Part shown: positions 27,139 to 36,304 of the stretch, in pieces
Position numbering within the stretch: position 1 is the first letter of the stretch
How the letters are laid out: each line of letters starts with the position of its first letter
Source: Entomohabitans teleogrylli
GTDB lineage: Bacteria; Pseudomonadota; Gammaproteobacteria; Enterobacterales; Enterobacteriaceae
Assembly (NCBI RefSeq): GCF_001484765.1
Contig: NZ_KQ947378.1
Location: 115,766-179,765 of the forward strand
Direction: 5' to 3'
DNA length: 64,000 nt
Notes under the pieces: model-generated
Seen by the model: only the letters and a program-made list of their open reading frames with translations
Database searches by the model: none
What the model was told of the DNA's origin: nothing
Made by a program: the position numbers and the translations under genes

Positions 27139-28437
27139 TCAATGCTGTACAGCGGCGGCGGATGTCGGGAGCGTTTCCAGTTCATTGGCCGGTTTATTTT
27201 TCAACACCGTCCAGATAACCAGCGCCCCTAACAGATCGAAGACGGCCAGCGCGGCAAACAGCGGGCTGAAGCCCATCGTATCCGCCAGCGCGCCGACCAC
27301 CAGAGCAAACAGCGTACTGGCGGTCCATGCCGCCATGCCGGTGAGGCCATTGGCGGTAGCGACTTCGTTACGACCAAAGACATCGGAAGAGAGGGTGATC
27401 AGCGCGCCAGACAGCGCCTGGTGGGCAAAACCGCCGACACACAGTAGCGCGATGGCAATATACGGGCTGGTGAACAGGCCGATCATCCCCGGGCCAATCA
27501 TCAGCAGCGCCCCGAGGGTCACCACCATTTTACGTGAGACTATCAGGTTAACCCCAAACCAGCGCTGGAACAGCGGCGGCAGATAACCGCCGATGATACA
27601 GCCCATATCGGCGAACAGCATCGGCATCCAGGCGAACATGGCTATTTCTTTGAGATTAAAACCATACACCTTAAACATAAACAGCGGGATCCAGGCGTTA
27701 AAGGTCCCCCACGCCGGCTCCGCCAGAAAGCGCGGTAGCGCGATGCCCCAGAACTGGCGGTTGCGAATGATTTGCCACGCCGACATCTTGCGGGCATTTT
27801 GGGTCTGGTGCTGGGCCTCCTGGCCATTAATGATGTAGTCGCGTTCTTCGCCGGTGAGATGTTTCTGGTCTTTGGGATGTTTGTACAGCCACAGCCACAA
27901 CATCGCCCAGGCAAAGCTCAGCACCCCGGTGATGATGAACGCCATTTCCCAGCTGTGCCAGACGATCGCCCAGACCACCAGCGGCGGGGCGATCATTGCG
28001 CCAATGGATGAGCCAACGTTGAAGTAACCCACCGCGATAGAGCGTTCTTTGGCCGGAAACCATTCGGAGCTGGCCTTCAGCCCTGCCGGGATCATGGCCG
28101 CTTCCGCTGCCCCAACCGCGCCGCGCGCAATGGCCAGACCACCCCAACTGCCTGCCAGCGCCGTGGCGCCGCAGAACACCGCCCACAGCACGGCGAACAT
28201 CGCATAACCCACTTTGGTACCGAGAATATCCAGAACATAGCCGGCTACCGGCTGCATAACGGTATAGGCCGCGGAGTAAGCGGCGATGATGTAAGAGTAC
28301 TGCTGAGTGGTGATATGGAGCTGCTCCTGAAGCGTCGGCGCGGCGACGGCCACTGTATTACGCGTCAGGTAACCCAGCACGGTGCCGAGTGTCACCAGTG
28401 CGATCATGTACCAACGTAAGCCTTTGATCTTTCTCAT
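27139..28437 (-). CDS. exuT: hexuronate transporter ExuT
   Basis: Major facilitator superfamily, anion:cation symporter family, 432 residues with 12 predicted membrane segments. Characteristic parts: LRWYMIALVTLGTVLGYLTR at the N-terminus, MIPAGLKASSEWFPAKERS near residue 120 and VVWAIVWHSWEMAF near 160. Carries glucuronate and galacturonate with protons. Divergent from uxaC across 477 bases with CRP- and ExuR-like sites, as in E. coli. Confidence 0.95.
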   Translation of the reverse strand: MRKIKGLRWYMIALVTLGTVLGYLTRNTVAVAAPTLQEQLHITTQQYSYIIAAYSAAYTVMQPVAGYVLDILGTKVGYAMFAVLWAVFCGATALAGSWGGLAIARGAVGAAEAAMIPAGLKASSEWFPAKERSIAVGYFNVGSSIGAMIAPPLVVWAIVWHSWEMAFIITGVLSFAWAMLWLWLYKHPKDQKHLTGEERDYIINGQEAQHQTQNARKMSAWQIIRNRQFWGIALPRFLAEPAWGTFNAWIPLFMFKVYGFNLKEIAMFAWMPMLFADMGCIIGGYLPPLFQRWFGVNLIVSRKMVVTLGALLMIGPGMIGLFTSPYIAIALLCVGGFAHQALSGALITLSSDVFGRNEVATANGLTGMAAWTASTLFALVVGALADTMGFSPLFAALAVFDLLGALVIWTVLKNKPANELETLPTSAAAVQH

Positions 28438-28687
28438 TTCAAACCTCTGGTTGTTATGTATTGCGTCAGGAGAGGCGGCGAATTCATGCCTGGCGCCTGC
28501 GCGATAGCTGTAACGAGCGGCTGAAACGGGAAGGGGATTCCCGGTACAGGCCGGCTCTTGCCATTGAAAAGTACTGCCTGAGGCAAACTCGGTTTCCGTA
28601 CCGGTAAAGCAATAGATAACTCGCCGTTATTCACTCATCGGTGGTATATCGGCGGCGCATACGATAACTTGTCATACATCTTTAAAA

Positions 28688-28703
28688 GTTGAGTGATATC
28701 ACA
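28688..28703. promoter_or_regulatory. possible CRP site on the exuT side
   Basis: GTTGA-GTGATA-TCACA: right half perfect, left half poor. About 250 bases before exuT, so it is a weak candidate. Confidence 0.3.
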
Positions 28704-28808
28704 AAAGCGTTTTTAATTGTGTGGGTATGTAAACGGGGCTGCAGGCCAGATTTGGCGCGGATGGCGAGCTAAAAATGGCGGCTAAACGGTTTCTCAATAT
28801 GTATTTTT

Positions 28809-28824
28809 TGTGACTCCTTTCACG
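28809..28824. promoter_or_regulatory. CRP site on the uxaC side
   Basis: TGTGA-CTCCTT-TCACG matches TGTGA-N6-TCACA in nine of ten positions and has A/T flanks. It lies about 90-105 bases before uxaC. Catabolite control of uxaCA is known in E. coli. Confidence 0.7.
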
Positions 28825-28844
28825 AAAAATTACTCGGTTGGATT

Positions 28845-28863
28845 AAATTGGTGTGATAACTTT
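28845..28863. promoter_or_regulatory. candidate ExuR operator before uxaC
   Basis: AAATTGGTGTGATAACTTT resembles the ExuR/UxuR operator and the site found before exuR. It lies 52-70 bases before uxaC, just downstream of the CRP site, a sensible position for repression. Confidence 0.55.
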
Positions 28864-28914
28864 AGTGGCATTATGTGCAAGTATTCGAATAACGCATCCG
28901 GAGGATGAACCACT

Positions 28915-30327
28915 ATGTCTCAGTTTATGACCGAAGACTTCTTATTGGACACCGAATTTGCCCGCCGTCTGTACCATGATTACGCCAAAGATCAGCCGAT
29001 TTTCGACTATCACTGCCACTTGCCGCCGCAGCAGGTCGCTGAGAATTACCGCTTTAAAAACCTGTATGATATCTGGCTGAAGGGCGATCACTATAAATGG
29101 CGGGCGATGCGTTCCAACGGTGTTGCTGAGCGCCTGTGCACCGGCGATGCCAGCGATCGCGAGAAGTTTGAGGCCTGGGCGCAGACGGTGCCGCATACCA
29201 TCGGCAACCCGCTGTATCACTGGACCCACCTGGAACTGCGTCGTCCGTTCGGCATCACCGGCAAACTGCTTTCGCCGGCCACCGCGGAAGAGATCTGGAA
29301 CGAATGTAACGCGCTGCTGGCGCAGGACAATTTTACCGCCCGCGGCATCATGAAACAGATGAACGTGAAAATGGTCGGCACCACCGACGATCCGATCGAC
29401 GATCTGCGCTATCACCGCCAGGTGGCCGAAGATGGCAGTTTCGACATTAAAGTGCTGCCCAGCTGGCGCCCGGACAAAGCGTTTAACATCGAACAGGACA
29501 CTTTCGTTGACTATATCGGCAAGCTGGCCGCCGCCGCGGACGTCGAGATTCGCCGCTTCAGCGATCTGCAGGCCGCGTTGAGTAAGCGCCTGGATCACTT
29601 TGCCGCTCACGGCTGTAAGGTGTCTGACCACGCGCTGGACGTAGTGCTGTTCGCCGAAGCAGACGATGCGACGCTGGACGCGATTCTGGCGCGCCGCCTG
29701 TCAGGGAGCGCCCCGGACGCGCATGAAACCGCGCAATTCAAAACGGCGGTGCTGGTATGGCTGGGGGCGGAATATGCCCGCCGCGGCTGGGTGCAGCAGT
29801 ACCATATCGGCGCGCTGCGCAACAATAACCAGCGCCAGTTCAAATTGCTGGGGCCGGACGTCGGCTTTGACTCCATCAACGATCGTCCGCTGGCGGAAGA
29901 GCTCTCTAAGCTGCTGAGCAAGCAGAACGAAGAAAACCTGTTGCCGAAGACCATCCTTTACTGTCTGAACCCGCGCGATAACGAAGTACTGGGCACCATG
30001 ATCGGCAATTTCCAGGGCGAAGGGATACCCGGAAAAATGCAGTTCGGTTCCGGCTGGTGGTTCAACGACCAGAAGGACGGCATGGAGCGCCAGATGACGC
30101 AACTGGCGCAATTGGGTCTGCTGAGCCGCTTTGTCGGGATGCTGACCGACAGCCGCAGCTTCCTGTCGTATACGCGCCATGAATATTTCCGGCGCATTCT
30201 GTGCCAGATGATTGGCCGCTGGGTAGCGGCGGGCGAAGCGCCGGCGGATATCAATCTGCTGGGCGAGATGGTGAAAAACATCTGCTTTAACAATGCGCGC
30301 GACTACTTTGCCATTGAACTGAACTAA
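28915..30327 (+). CDS. uxaC: uronate isomerase
   Basis: Converts D-glucuronate to D-fructuronate and D-galacturonate to D-tagaturonate. Amidohydrolase-superfamily enzyme of 470 residues, the usual length. Near the N-terminus DYHCHLPP carries the metal-ligand histidines; [10 protein letters not shown] lies near residue 160, FRLLG-type [17 protein letters not shown] near 310 and [20 protein letters not shown] near 400. GGAGG lies ten bases before the ATG. Forms an operon with uxaA, 18 bases downstream. Confidence 0.96.
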   Translation: MSQFMTEDFLLDTEFARRLYHDYAKDQPIFDYHCHLPPQQVAENYRFKNLYDIWLKGDHYKWRAMRSNGVAERLCTGDASDREKFEAWAQTVPHTIGNPLYHWTHLELRRPFGITGKLLSPATAEEIWNECNALLAQDNFTARGIMKQMNVKMVGTTDDPIDDLRYHRQVAEDGSFDIKVLPSWRPDKAFNIEQDTFVDYIGKLAAAADVEIRRFSDLQAALSKRLDHFAAHGCKVSDHALDVVLFAEADDATLDAILARRLSGSAPDAHETAQFKTAVLVWLGAEYARRGWVQQYHIGALRNNNQRQFKLLGPDVGFDSINDRPLAEELSKLLSKQNEENLLPKTILYCLNPRDNEVLGTMIGNFQGEGIPGKMQFGSGWWFNDQKDGMERQMTQLAQLGLLSRFVGMLTDSRSFLSYTRHEYFRRILCQMIGRWVAAGEAPADINLLGEMVKNICFNNARDYFAIELN

Positions 30328-30345
30328 GGCGTTACCGAGGTTGAT

Positions 30346-31833
30346 ATGCAATACATTAAGATCCATACGCTGGACAATGTGGCCGTCGCGTTAGTGGACC
30401 TGGCGGAGGGCACGGTAGTGACCGTTGACGGTAACGCGTTTACTCTGCCTCAGGCGGTGGGGCGGGGTCATAAGTTCGCCATCCGCGCCATTGCTCAGGG
30501 AGAGAATGTCATTAAGTACGGCTTGCCGATTGGCCATGCGCTGATGGCTATTCAGCCTGGCGAATATATTCACTCACACAATGCACGCACCAATCTGAGC
30601 GATCTGGATGAGTATAGCTATCAACCTGATTTTCATGATGCGCAAACCCAGCCGGCAGATCGCGAAGTGCAGATCTTCCGGCGCGCTAACGGCGATGTCG
30701 GGATCCGCAATGAGCTGTGGATCCTGCCGACGGTAGGTTGTGTGAACGGCATTGCCCGCCAGATCCAGCAGCGTTTTTTAAAGCTCAACCACGACGCGAC
30801 GGACATTGACGGGGTGCATCTGTTCAGCCACCCGTTTGGCTGCTCGCAACTGGGCGATGACCATCTCAACACCCGCACTATGCTGCAAAATATGGTGCGC
30901 CACCCCAATGCCGGCGCGGTGCTGGTTATTGGGCTGGGGTGTGAAAACAATCAGGTAAATGCGTTTCGCGACACTCTCGGCGAGTACGACGACAGCCGGG
31001 TGAGTTTTATGATCTGCCAACAGCAGGATGACGAAGTGGAAGCCGGCGTGGAGGCGCTACAGCGGCTTTATGACGCGATGCGCGGCGATCGGCGCGAGGC
31101 GGGAAAACTGAGTGAGCTGAAGTTTGGCCTTGAGTGCGGCGGTTCGGATGGACTGTCCGGGATCACCGCTAACCCGATGCTGGGCTGTTTTTCCGACTAT
31201 GTGGTGGCCCACGGCGGCACCACGGTGCTGACTGAAGTCCCGGAAATGTTCGGCGCAGAGCGCATTCTGATGAGCCACTGCCACGACGAAACGGTATTCG
31301 ACAAGACCGTGGCGATGGTGAATGACTTTAAGCAGTACTTTATCGCCCATCAACAGCCCATTTATGAAAACCCGTCCCCCGGGAATAAAGCCGGCGGTAT
31401 CACCACCCTTGAGGAGAAATCCCTCGGCTGCACCCAGAAGGCCGGCCAGAGCCAGGTGATGGATGTTTTGCACTACGGCGAGCGCCTGAAAACACCGGGC
31501 CTTAATCTGTTGAGCGCGCCGGGTAATGATGCCGTCGCCACCAGCGCGCTGGCTGGCGCCGGCTGCCATATGGTACTGTTCAGTACCGGGCGCGGCACGC
31601 CTTACGGCGGCTTTGTGCCGACGGTGAAAATCGCCACCAATAGCGAGCTGGCCGCGAAGAAGCCACACTGGATCGATTTCGACGCGGGTCAGTTGTTGCA
31701 TGGCACCGCGATGCCGCAACTGCTGGAACAGTTCATTGATGCCGTGGCGGCGATCGCCAGCGGCAGGCAAACCTGTAATGAACGCAACGATTTCCGCGAG
31801 CTGGCTATCTTCAAAAGCGGCGTCACGCTGTAG
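30346..31833 (+). CDS. uxaA: altronate dehydratase
   Basis: Dehydrates D-altronate to 2-keto-3-deoxygluconate; iron-dependent UxaA/GarD family, 495 residues. N-terminal SAF domain (IKYGLPIGHALMAIQPGEYIH) and a catalytic domain with LPTVGCVNGIARQIQ near 125, HPFGCSQLGDD near 160, GLGCENNQ near 197 and LECGGSDGLSG near 260, which supply Cys/His ligands. The altronate comes from tagaturonate by UxaB, which is not in this window. Followed by a terminator. Confidence 0.96.
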   Translation: MQYIKIHTLDNVAVALVDLAEGTVVTVDGNAFTLPQAVGRGHKFAIRAIAQGENVIKYGLPIGHALMAIQPGEYIHSHNARTNLSDLDEYSYQPDFHDAQTQPADREVQIFRRANGDVGIRNELWILPTVGCVNGIARQIQQRFLKLNHDATDIDGVHLFSHPFGCSQLGDDHLNTRTMLQNMVRHPNAGAVLVIGLGCENNQVNAFRDTLGEYDDSRVSFMICQQQDDEVEAGVEALQRLYDAMRGDRREAGKLSELKFGLECGGSDGLSGITANPMLGCFSDYVVAHGGTTVLTEVPEMFGAERILMSHCHDETVFDKTVAMVNDFKQYFIAHQQPIYENPSPGNKAGGITTLEEKSLGCTQKAGQSQVMDVLHYGERLKTPGLNLLSAPGNDAVATSALAGAGCHMVLFSTGRGTPYGGFVPTVKIATNSELAAKKPHWIDFDAGQLLHGTAMPQLLEQFIDAVAAIASGRQTCNERNDFRELAIFKSGVTL

Positions 31834-31851
31834 TCTGAACGTGGGTTGCAC

Positions 31852-31886
31852 AAACGGCGTATCGGTGTTCACCGGCGCCGTTTTTT
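31852..31886 (+). terminator. Rho-independent terminator of uxaCA
   Basis: AAACGGCG (31852-31859) pairs into CGCCGTTT (31876-31883), with an inner CGGTG/CACCG stem and a run of six T at 31881-31886. Confidence 0.9.
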
Positions 31887-31916
31887 ACTTTTAGCATCGG
31901 TAGATCAAGGATCGAC

Positions 31917-32447
31917 ATGGATATTGACTGGCTGGCCCAGGGGGTCGGCGTTGTGGCATTTCTCATCGGGATTACCACGTTTTTTAACCGCGATGAGAGG
32001 CGCTTCCGGCTACAGCTGTCGGTCTACAGCGCAGTAATTGGCGGGCATTTTTTCCTGATGGGGGCGATACCGGCGGGTATGAGCGCCGAGCTTAACGCGC
32101 TGCGTACCGTGATTTCCATGCGCACCCGCAGCCTGTGGGTGATGGCGGTCTTTATTGTCCTGACGCTGGGACTGGGGCTGGCGAAACTACAGCATGGGAT
32201 GGAATTACTGCCGATAGCGGGCACCGTAGCCAGTACCTGGGCGCTGTTTCGCACCCGCGGACTGACGACGCGCTGTGTGATGTGGTGTTCCACCGCCTGC
32301 TGGATGAGCCATAACCTGTGGCTGGGATCGATCGGCGGGACCATGATTGAAGGGAGTTTTCTGGTGATCAACGGCATGAACATCATTCGTTTCTGGCGTA
32401 TGCAGAAGCGCGGTATCGATCCGTTCCGGGTGGAGAAGGAAGCGTAG
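31917..32447 (+). CDS. ygjV: inner membrane protein YgjV
   Basis: 176 residues, about five membrane segments, YgjV/YijD-like Imp family. Very close to E. coli YgjV (WLAQGVGVVAFLIGITTFFN at the N-terminus, IIRFWRMQKRGIDPF at the C-terminus). Function unknown. AGGA lies seven bases before the ATG. It sits between uxaA and sstT as in E. coli, converging on sstT. Confidence 0.92.
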   Translation: MDIDWLAQGVGVVAFLIGITTFFNRDERRFRLQLSVYSAVIGGHFFLMGAIPAGMSAELNALRTVISMRTRSLWVMAVFIVLTLGLGLAKLQHGMELLPIAGTVASTWALFRTRGLTTRCVMWCSTACWMSHNLWLGSIGGTMIEGSFLVINGMNIIRFWRMQKRGIDPFRVEKEA

Positions 32448-32470
32448 CTCCCCACCCGCAGGCGGGGAGC
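32447..32470. terminator. hairpin between convergent ygjV and sstT
   Basis: GCTCCCC (32447-32453) pairs with GGGGAGC (32464-32470) right at the ygjV stop, in a 30-base gap. No T-run on either side. Confidence 0.5.
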
Positions 32471-32477
32471 CGGAACA

Positions 32478-33722
32478 TCAGTTGCGCAGCGCGTTGCTGG
32501 CCAGACGCGCGTCTTCCGCCTGGCAGACCGCCGCGGTGAACAGGACGTCAGTCGAGGAGTTGAGGGCGGTTTCACAGGAGTCCTGCAGGACGCCGATGAT
32601 AAAGCCCACCGCCACCACCTGCATGGCGATTTCATTCGGAATACCGAACATACCGCAGGCCAGCGGAATCAGCAGCAAAGAGCCACCCGCCACGCCGGAT
32701 GCCCCACAGGCGCACAGCGATGCCACGACGCTCAGCAACAGCGCGGTCGGCAGGTCCACCGGAACCCCCAGGGTATGGACTGCCGCCAGCGCCAGCACCG
32801 TAATGGTGATCGCCGCGCCGGCCATGTTGATAGTAGCGCCCAGCGGAATCGATACTGAATAGGTATCACGGTCCAGGTTGAGCTTTTCGCACATGTTCAT
32901 ATTAACCGGGATGTTAGCGGCGGAGCTGCGGGTAAAGAAGGCGGTCACACCGCTTTCGCGCAGGCAGGCAAACACCAGCGGGTACGGGTTGCGGCGAATT
33001 TTAACGTAAACCAGCAGCGGGTTGATGACCAGCGCCACCACCAGCATACAGCCGACCAGTACCATCAACAGTTGCGCATAGCTCCACAGCGTGCTGAAGC
33101 CGGTTTCCGCCAGCGTGGAGGCGACCAGGCCAAAGATACCTACCGGCGCGCAGCGAATCACCACTTTAACAATGAACGTGACGGCCAGTGAAACATCATT
33201 GATCAGGCTTTTGGTGGTTTCACTCCCGTGACGTAGCGCAAAGCCAAAGCCAATCGCCCAGACCAGAATACCGATATAGTTGGCGTTAAGCAGAGCGCCG
33301 ATCGGGTTAGAAACCATGCTCATCAGCAGCCCTTTCATCACCTCCACGATGCCGGACGGCGGGGTGATGTCTGTCGCGCCGGTGGCCAGATGCAGCGTAG
33401 AGGGGAACAGGAAGCTGCCCACCACCGCAGTCAGCGCCGCGGCAAAGGTACCTATCAGATACAGCACCAGAATCGGGCGGATATTGGTTTTCTGCCCCTG
33501 GCGGTGATTGGCGATCGAAGCCATGACCAGCATTAGCACCAGTACCGGCGCGACGGCTTTTAAAGCGCCGACGAAGAGCGTACCCAGCAGGCCGGCAGCC
33601 AGCGCTGCGGGTTTGGAGACGGTGGCCAGAATGACCCCGAGCACCAGCCCTATCAAAATTTGTTTTACCAGACTGCCCCGGGCAAGGCGTTGAAAAAATC
33701 CCGCTGAACCTTGTGTTGTCAT
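32478..33722 (-). CDS. sstT: serine/threonine:sodium symporter SstT
   Basis: DAACS (SLC1-type) transporter of 414 residues, identical in length to E. coli SstT. Shows family parts such as [19 protein letters not shown] near residue 285 (serine-rich hairpin), [18 protein letters not shown] near 315 and [20 protein letters not shown] near 345. Imports L-serine and L-threonine with sodium. Single gene; its upstream region is shared with the DJ-1/PfpI gene. Confidence 0.96.
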   Translation of the reverse strand: MTTQGSAGFFQRLARGSLVKQILIGLVLGVILATVSKPAALAAGLLGTLFVGALKAVAPVLVLMLVMASIANHRQGQKTNIRPILVLYLIGTFAAALTAVVGSFLFPSTLHLATGATDITPPSGIVEVMKGLLMSMVSNPIGALLNANYIGILVWAIGFGFALRHGSETTKSLINDVSLAVTFIVKVVIRCAPVGIFGLVASTLAETGFSTLWSYAQLLMVLVGCMLVVALVINPLLVYVKIRRNPYPLVFACLRESGVTAFFTRSSAANIPVNMNMCEKLNLDRDTYSVSIPLGATINMAGAAITITVLALAAVHTLGVPVDLPTALLLSVVASLCACGASGVAGGSLLLIPLACGMFGIPNEIAMQVVAVGFIIGVLQDSCETALNSSTDVLFTAAVCQAEDARLASNALRN

Positions 33723-33901
33723 TCCATCTTTCCTGTGGTGTTGTGGTCCTGTCCCGTGAGCGTATTCTTTGTTACGTATACAACAGGATGTAAAAAAGTA
33801 TGTTTGCCTGAATGAGTATAAAGAAAAGTCACGCGTCGAAAAGATGCAACCACTAAAAATTACGACATCTACCGCAGGATGTAACGGTTGTGGAACAATT
33901 T

Positions 33902-33917
33902 TGTGACATAAATGACA
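33902..33917. promoter_or_regulatory. possible CRP site between sstT and the DJ-1/PfpI gene
   Basis: TGTGA-CATAAA-TGACA matches the CRP consensus in nine of ten positions. It lies about 180 bases before sstT and 82-97 bases before the divergent gene. A small inverted repeat TTCACT-T-AGTGAA (33954-33966) lies closer to the latter and could be an operator. The 276-base gap has no gene. Confidence 0.4.
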
Positions 33918-33998
33918 CTAATTGTGAGTGAAAAATAATCAATTTTCATTATGTTCACTTAGTGAATATCTGATCCCCGATGTACAAGGAGAAACCAG

Positions 33999-34589
33999 GT
34001 GGCCATTACGACAATTGCAGTACTGTTGTTTGATGATTTCGAGACCCTGGATGCGATGGGGCCAGCGGAAGTGTTTGGTTGTGTGCCGGACTGTCGGCTG
34101 CGTTTTATTTCGCGCAGCGGCGGTGAAGTGATCAGCTCTCACGGCGTCACGGTGGTGACTGAGCCTGCTGGGGTGCCCCGCTTTGAAGCGCTGTTGATCC
34201 CCGGCGGTCAGGGCACCCGCCGTCTGTGCGCCGATAGCGAATATCTGGAATGGCTACAGCGTCAGGTCGGGCTGGCGCGGCTGTGTATGACGGTGTGTAC
34301 CGGTTCAGCTCTGCTGGCCGCCACTCCGCTGCTGGACGGGCTGCGCGCCACCAGTAATAAGCGCGCTTTCGACTGGGTGACGTCGCTTAATGATCGGGTA
34401 CTCTGGCAACCCCGCGCCCGCTGGGTGCGGGACGGTAAATTTTATACCTCCTCCGGGATCAGCTCCGGTATCGACATGGCCCTGCAGGCAGTGGCTGATT
34501 TTCGCGGGCGCGAACAGGCGCTGGAGATCGCTGAGCGTATGGAATACCTGTGGAATGACGATGCGCAGAACGATCCGTTTGCGCGCTGA
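33999..34589 (+). CDS. DJ-1/PfpI (class I glutamine amidotransferase-like) protein
   Basis: 196 residues. DJ-1/ThiJ fold: N-terminal AVLLFDDFETLDAMGPAEVF with the conserved acidic residue, LLIPGGQGTR near 65, and the nucleophile elbow VCTGSALLAA near 105 holding the reactive Cys; the family His follows in other members, here the segment reads TSSGISSGIDMAL near 150 as in isonitrile-hydratase-like proteins. The GTG start has AAGGAG seven bases upstream. Substrate is unknown; glyoxalase III, isonitrile hydratase or redox-sensing roles are all possible in this fold. Not part of an obvious operon. Confidence 0.75.
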   Translation: MAITTIAVLLFDDFETLDAMGPAEVFGCVPDCRLRFISRSGGEVISSHGVTVVTEPAGVPRFEALLIPGGQGTRRLCADSEYLEWLQRQVGLARLCMTVCTGSALLAATPLLDGLRATSNKRAFDWVTSLNDRVLWQPRARWVRDGKFYTSSGISSGIDMALQAVADFRGREQALEIAERMEYLWNDDAQNDPFAR

Positions 34590-34601
34590 GCCACCGCGCA
34601 G

Positions 34602-35009
34602 TCAGGCGGGAAAGCACAGCATCAGTAGCCACAGCGCCCACAGCGCCAGCGTTGCGCCCAGTGCCTGGCGCAGGAGACGTCGCGCGCCCTGCCAGCGCTG
34701 CGCCATGGTACGCGGCGCGGCGCCGGGTGTGGTTTTCCACAGCGCAGCCAGCGCCGCATCAAACGTCGACGCGTGGTCTGCGCGGAGTACCCGGAACAGC
34801 CGCTCATCCAGCCACAGCCGCCAGCAGAAGTAGTGCGCCAGTAAAATCAGCCCCAGCAGCAGGGCGCCGCCCGGGGATGGCGCCAGAACCACCTGCAGCA
34901 GCGGCGGCAGGGTTAGCGCGCTGAGATAGCGCCAGCTGGCCAGATGAATCGTCAGCACCCGCAGCGCGGCGGGCTGACTTAGCGGATCGTGGTGTTCTGG
35001 TTGTGCCAT
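34602..35009 (-). CDS. small membrane protein at the end of the ynb operon
   Basis: 135 residues, not recognised. Three or so hydrophobic segments (LPPLLQVVLAPSPGGALLLGLILLA region, and a C-terminal TLALWALWLLMLC). The middle is Arg/Trp-rich (FCWRLWLDERLFRVLRADHA). It overlaps the end of ynbD by 31 bases on the same strand, so it is likely co-translated with it. It has no counterpart in the E. coli K-12 ynbABCD operon that I know of. Probably a membrane partner of the lipid-modifying enzymes of this operon; this is inference from position only. Confidence 0.65.
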   Translation of the reverse strand: MAQPEHHDPLSQPAALRVLTIHLASWRYLSALTLPPLLQVVLAPSPGGALLLGLILLAHYFCWRLWLDERLFRVLRADHASTFDAALAALWKTTPGAAPRTMAQRWQGARRLLRQALGATLALWALWLLMLCFPA

Positions 35010-36304
35010 TGCTCAAGTACCTTCAGAAAATCTGCCGGCAGCACCACCTGCGGGCGGTGATGTCGCACCTGTTCGCAGGCGGCGGCCGGGGTGGCGGCGA
35101 GGCCGCGTTTCAGTAACCATGCCGCGGCGACCAGAGCGCTACGCGACAGCCCCAGCGCGCAGTGGATCAACAGCGCGCCGTGGCGCTGGTGGAGCGTATC
35201 GGCGAGGGTGACGGCGCTGTCGAGTTGCCGTACGTCCGGCGCCACCAAATCCAGCATCGGTACGCAGTGGTAATCTTTGCGACGCAGAAAGCGGCTGCGC
35301 GCCAGTTCGGCGCTGAGGTCCAGTACCGCCGGCTGGCTGACGGCGCCGAACGGATAACCGCCGATAGACAATCCGTGAGCCACGTCACTGACCGGTGCCA
35401 GACGGCGCATGAACCAGCGCGCGGAGAGCTTTGCCCCCGCCAGACAGGGCATTAGCAGCAGGCGGGCAGAGGGGGAAAGCTGGCCTGAGGGACGCTTTCT
35501 GAACACCGCAACCCCCAGCCCGGCATAAGCCAGCGCCACCAGCGCCAGAGCAATCGCCGGCCACCACAGCAGCCAGCAGGCGGGAAACCACAGGGCTATC
35601 AGCATACAGACCAGCGCCGCCGTCAGATAGCGCCGCGCCAGTCTGCGACCTCTGGCGTCAGGCGTCACCCGGCGCCAGCCGCCGTGAACCGGAATCGCAT
35701 AGCTGACCAGCGCGCCGGCCAGCAGACCGGTGACCACGTCGATGGCGTGGTGTTGCCAGGTGGTTAACACCGAAACGGCGATCAGCGCAAACCAGCCGCT
35801 CATCACCGCTCGCCAGGCGGGGCGCAGGTGCGGCCAGAAACGCAGCCACAGCAGCCATGCCAGCATGATATGCAGCGACGGCGCCTGGTTGTAGGGTAGA
35901 TCGAACATCTCCAGTTGCTGAAACAGCCAGCCGTACAGACCATCGCCGGGCGGGCGCACGAAGCTGAATTTCAGCGGGAACAGCAGAAAACCGGCGCAGG
36001 CCACCAGCGAGGCGGCAATCAGCCGCCAGGCGTGGCGGGTCTGTTCCCGGAAAGAGGTGCAAACAAACAGCGACAGGCCATACAGCAGGTCGATGCTCCA
36101 GTAGGGGACAATTGTCCAGGGCAGAAAAGGAATATGTTGCTCCCAGTCGAATACCACGCTGCCGATATTTTCCCGCCCGGCGGTGAACTGGTTAACCTGG
36201 CCATAAGTAATAAAAAACAGCGGCCCGAGCAGCGCCAGCCAGCCGACCCCGCGCCACCACAGAGCGCGGCGCGGTGCATGGGCAGGCAGTAGGCAATCAC
36301 TCAT
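34979..36304 (-). CDS. ynbD: YnbD-like PAP2 / dual-specificity phosphatase fusion
   Basis: 441 residues. The N-terminal two thirds is a polytopic membrane region with PAP2-type features (QAPSLHIMLAWLLWLRFWP with conserved Ser-His, TTWQHHAIDVVTGLLAG with conserved His). The C-terminal part is a cysteine-phosphatase domain with active site HCALGLSRS (Cys-X5-Arg) near residue 378. Resembles E. coli YnbD. Overlaps ynbC by 8 bases. Probably dephosphorylates a lipid phosphate or phosphatidylglycerophosphate-like product of YnbA. Confidence 0.85.
   Translation of the reverse strand: MSDCLLPAHAPRRALWWRGVGWLALLGPLFFITYGQVNQFTAGRENIGSVVFDWEQHIPFLPWTIVPYWSIDLLYGLSLFVCTSFREQTRHAWRLIAASLVACAGFLLFPLKFSFVRPPGDGLYGWLFQQLEMFDLPYNQAPSLHIMLAWLLWLRFWPHLRPAWRAVMSGWFALIAVSVLTTWQHHAIDVVTGLLAGALVSYAIPVHGGWRRVTPDARGRRLARRYLTAALVCMLIALWFPACWLLWWPAIALALVALAYAGLGVAVFRKRPSGQLSPSARLLLMPCLAGAKLSARWFMRRLAPVSDVAHGLSIGGYPFGAVSQPAVLDLSAELARSRFLRRKDYHCVPMLDLVAPDVRQLDSAVTLADTLHQRHGALLIHCALGLSRSALVAAAWLLKRGLAATPAAACEQVRHHRPQVVLPADFLKVLEQWHNQNTTIR

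Larger units (their letters stand above)
28438..28914. other. divergent exuT/uxaC control region
   Basis: 477 bases without a gene. Besides the sites listed separately it contains a possible second ExuR-like element at 28637-28653 (ATCGGTGGTATATCGGC) on the exuT side. The promoters of both operons must lie here; no unambiguous -10/-35 pairs were assigned. Confidence 0.6.
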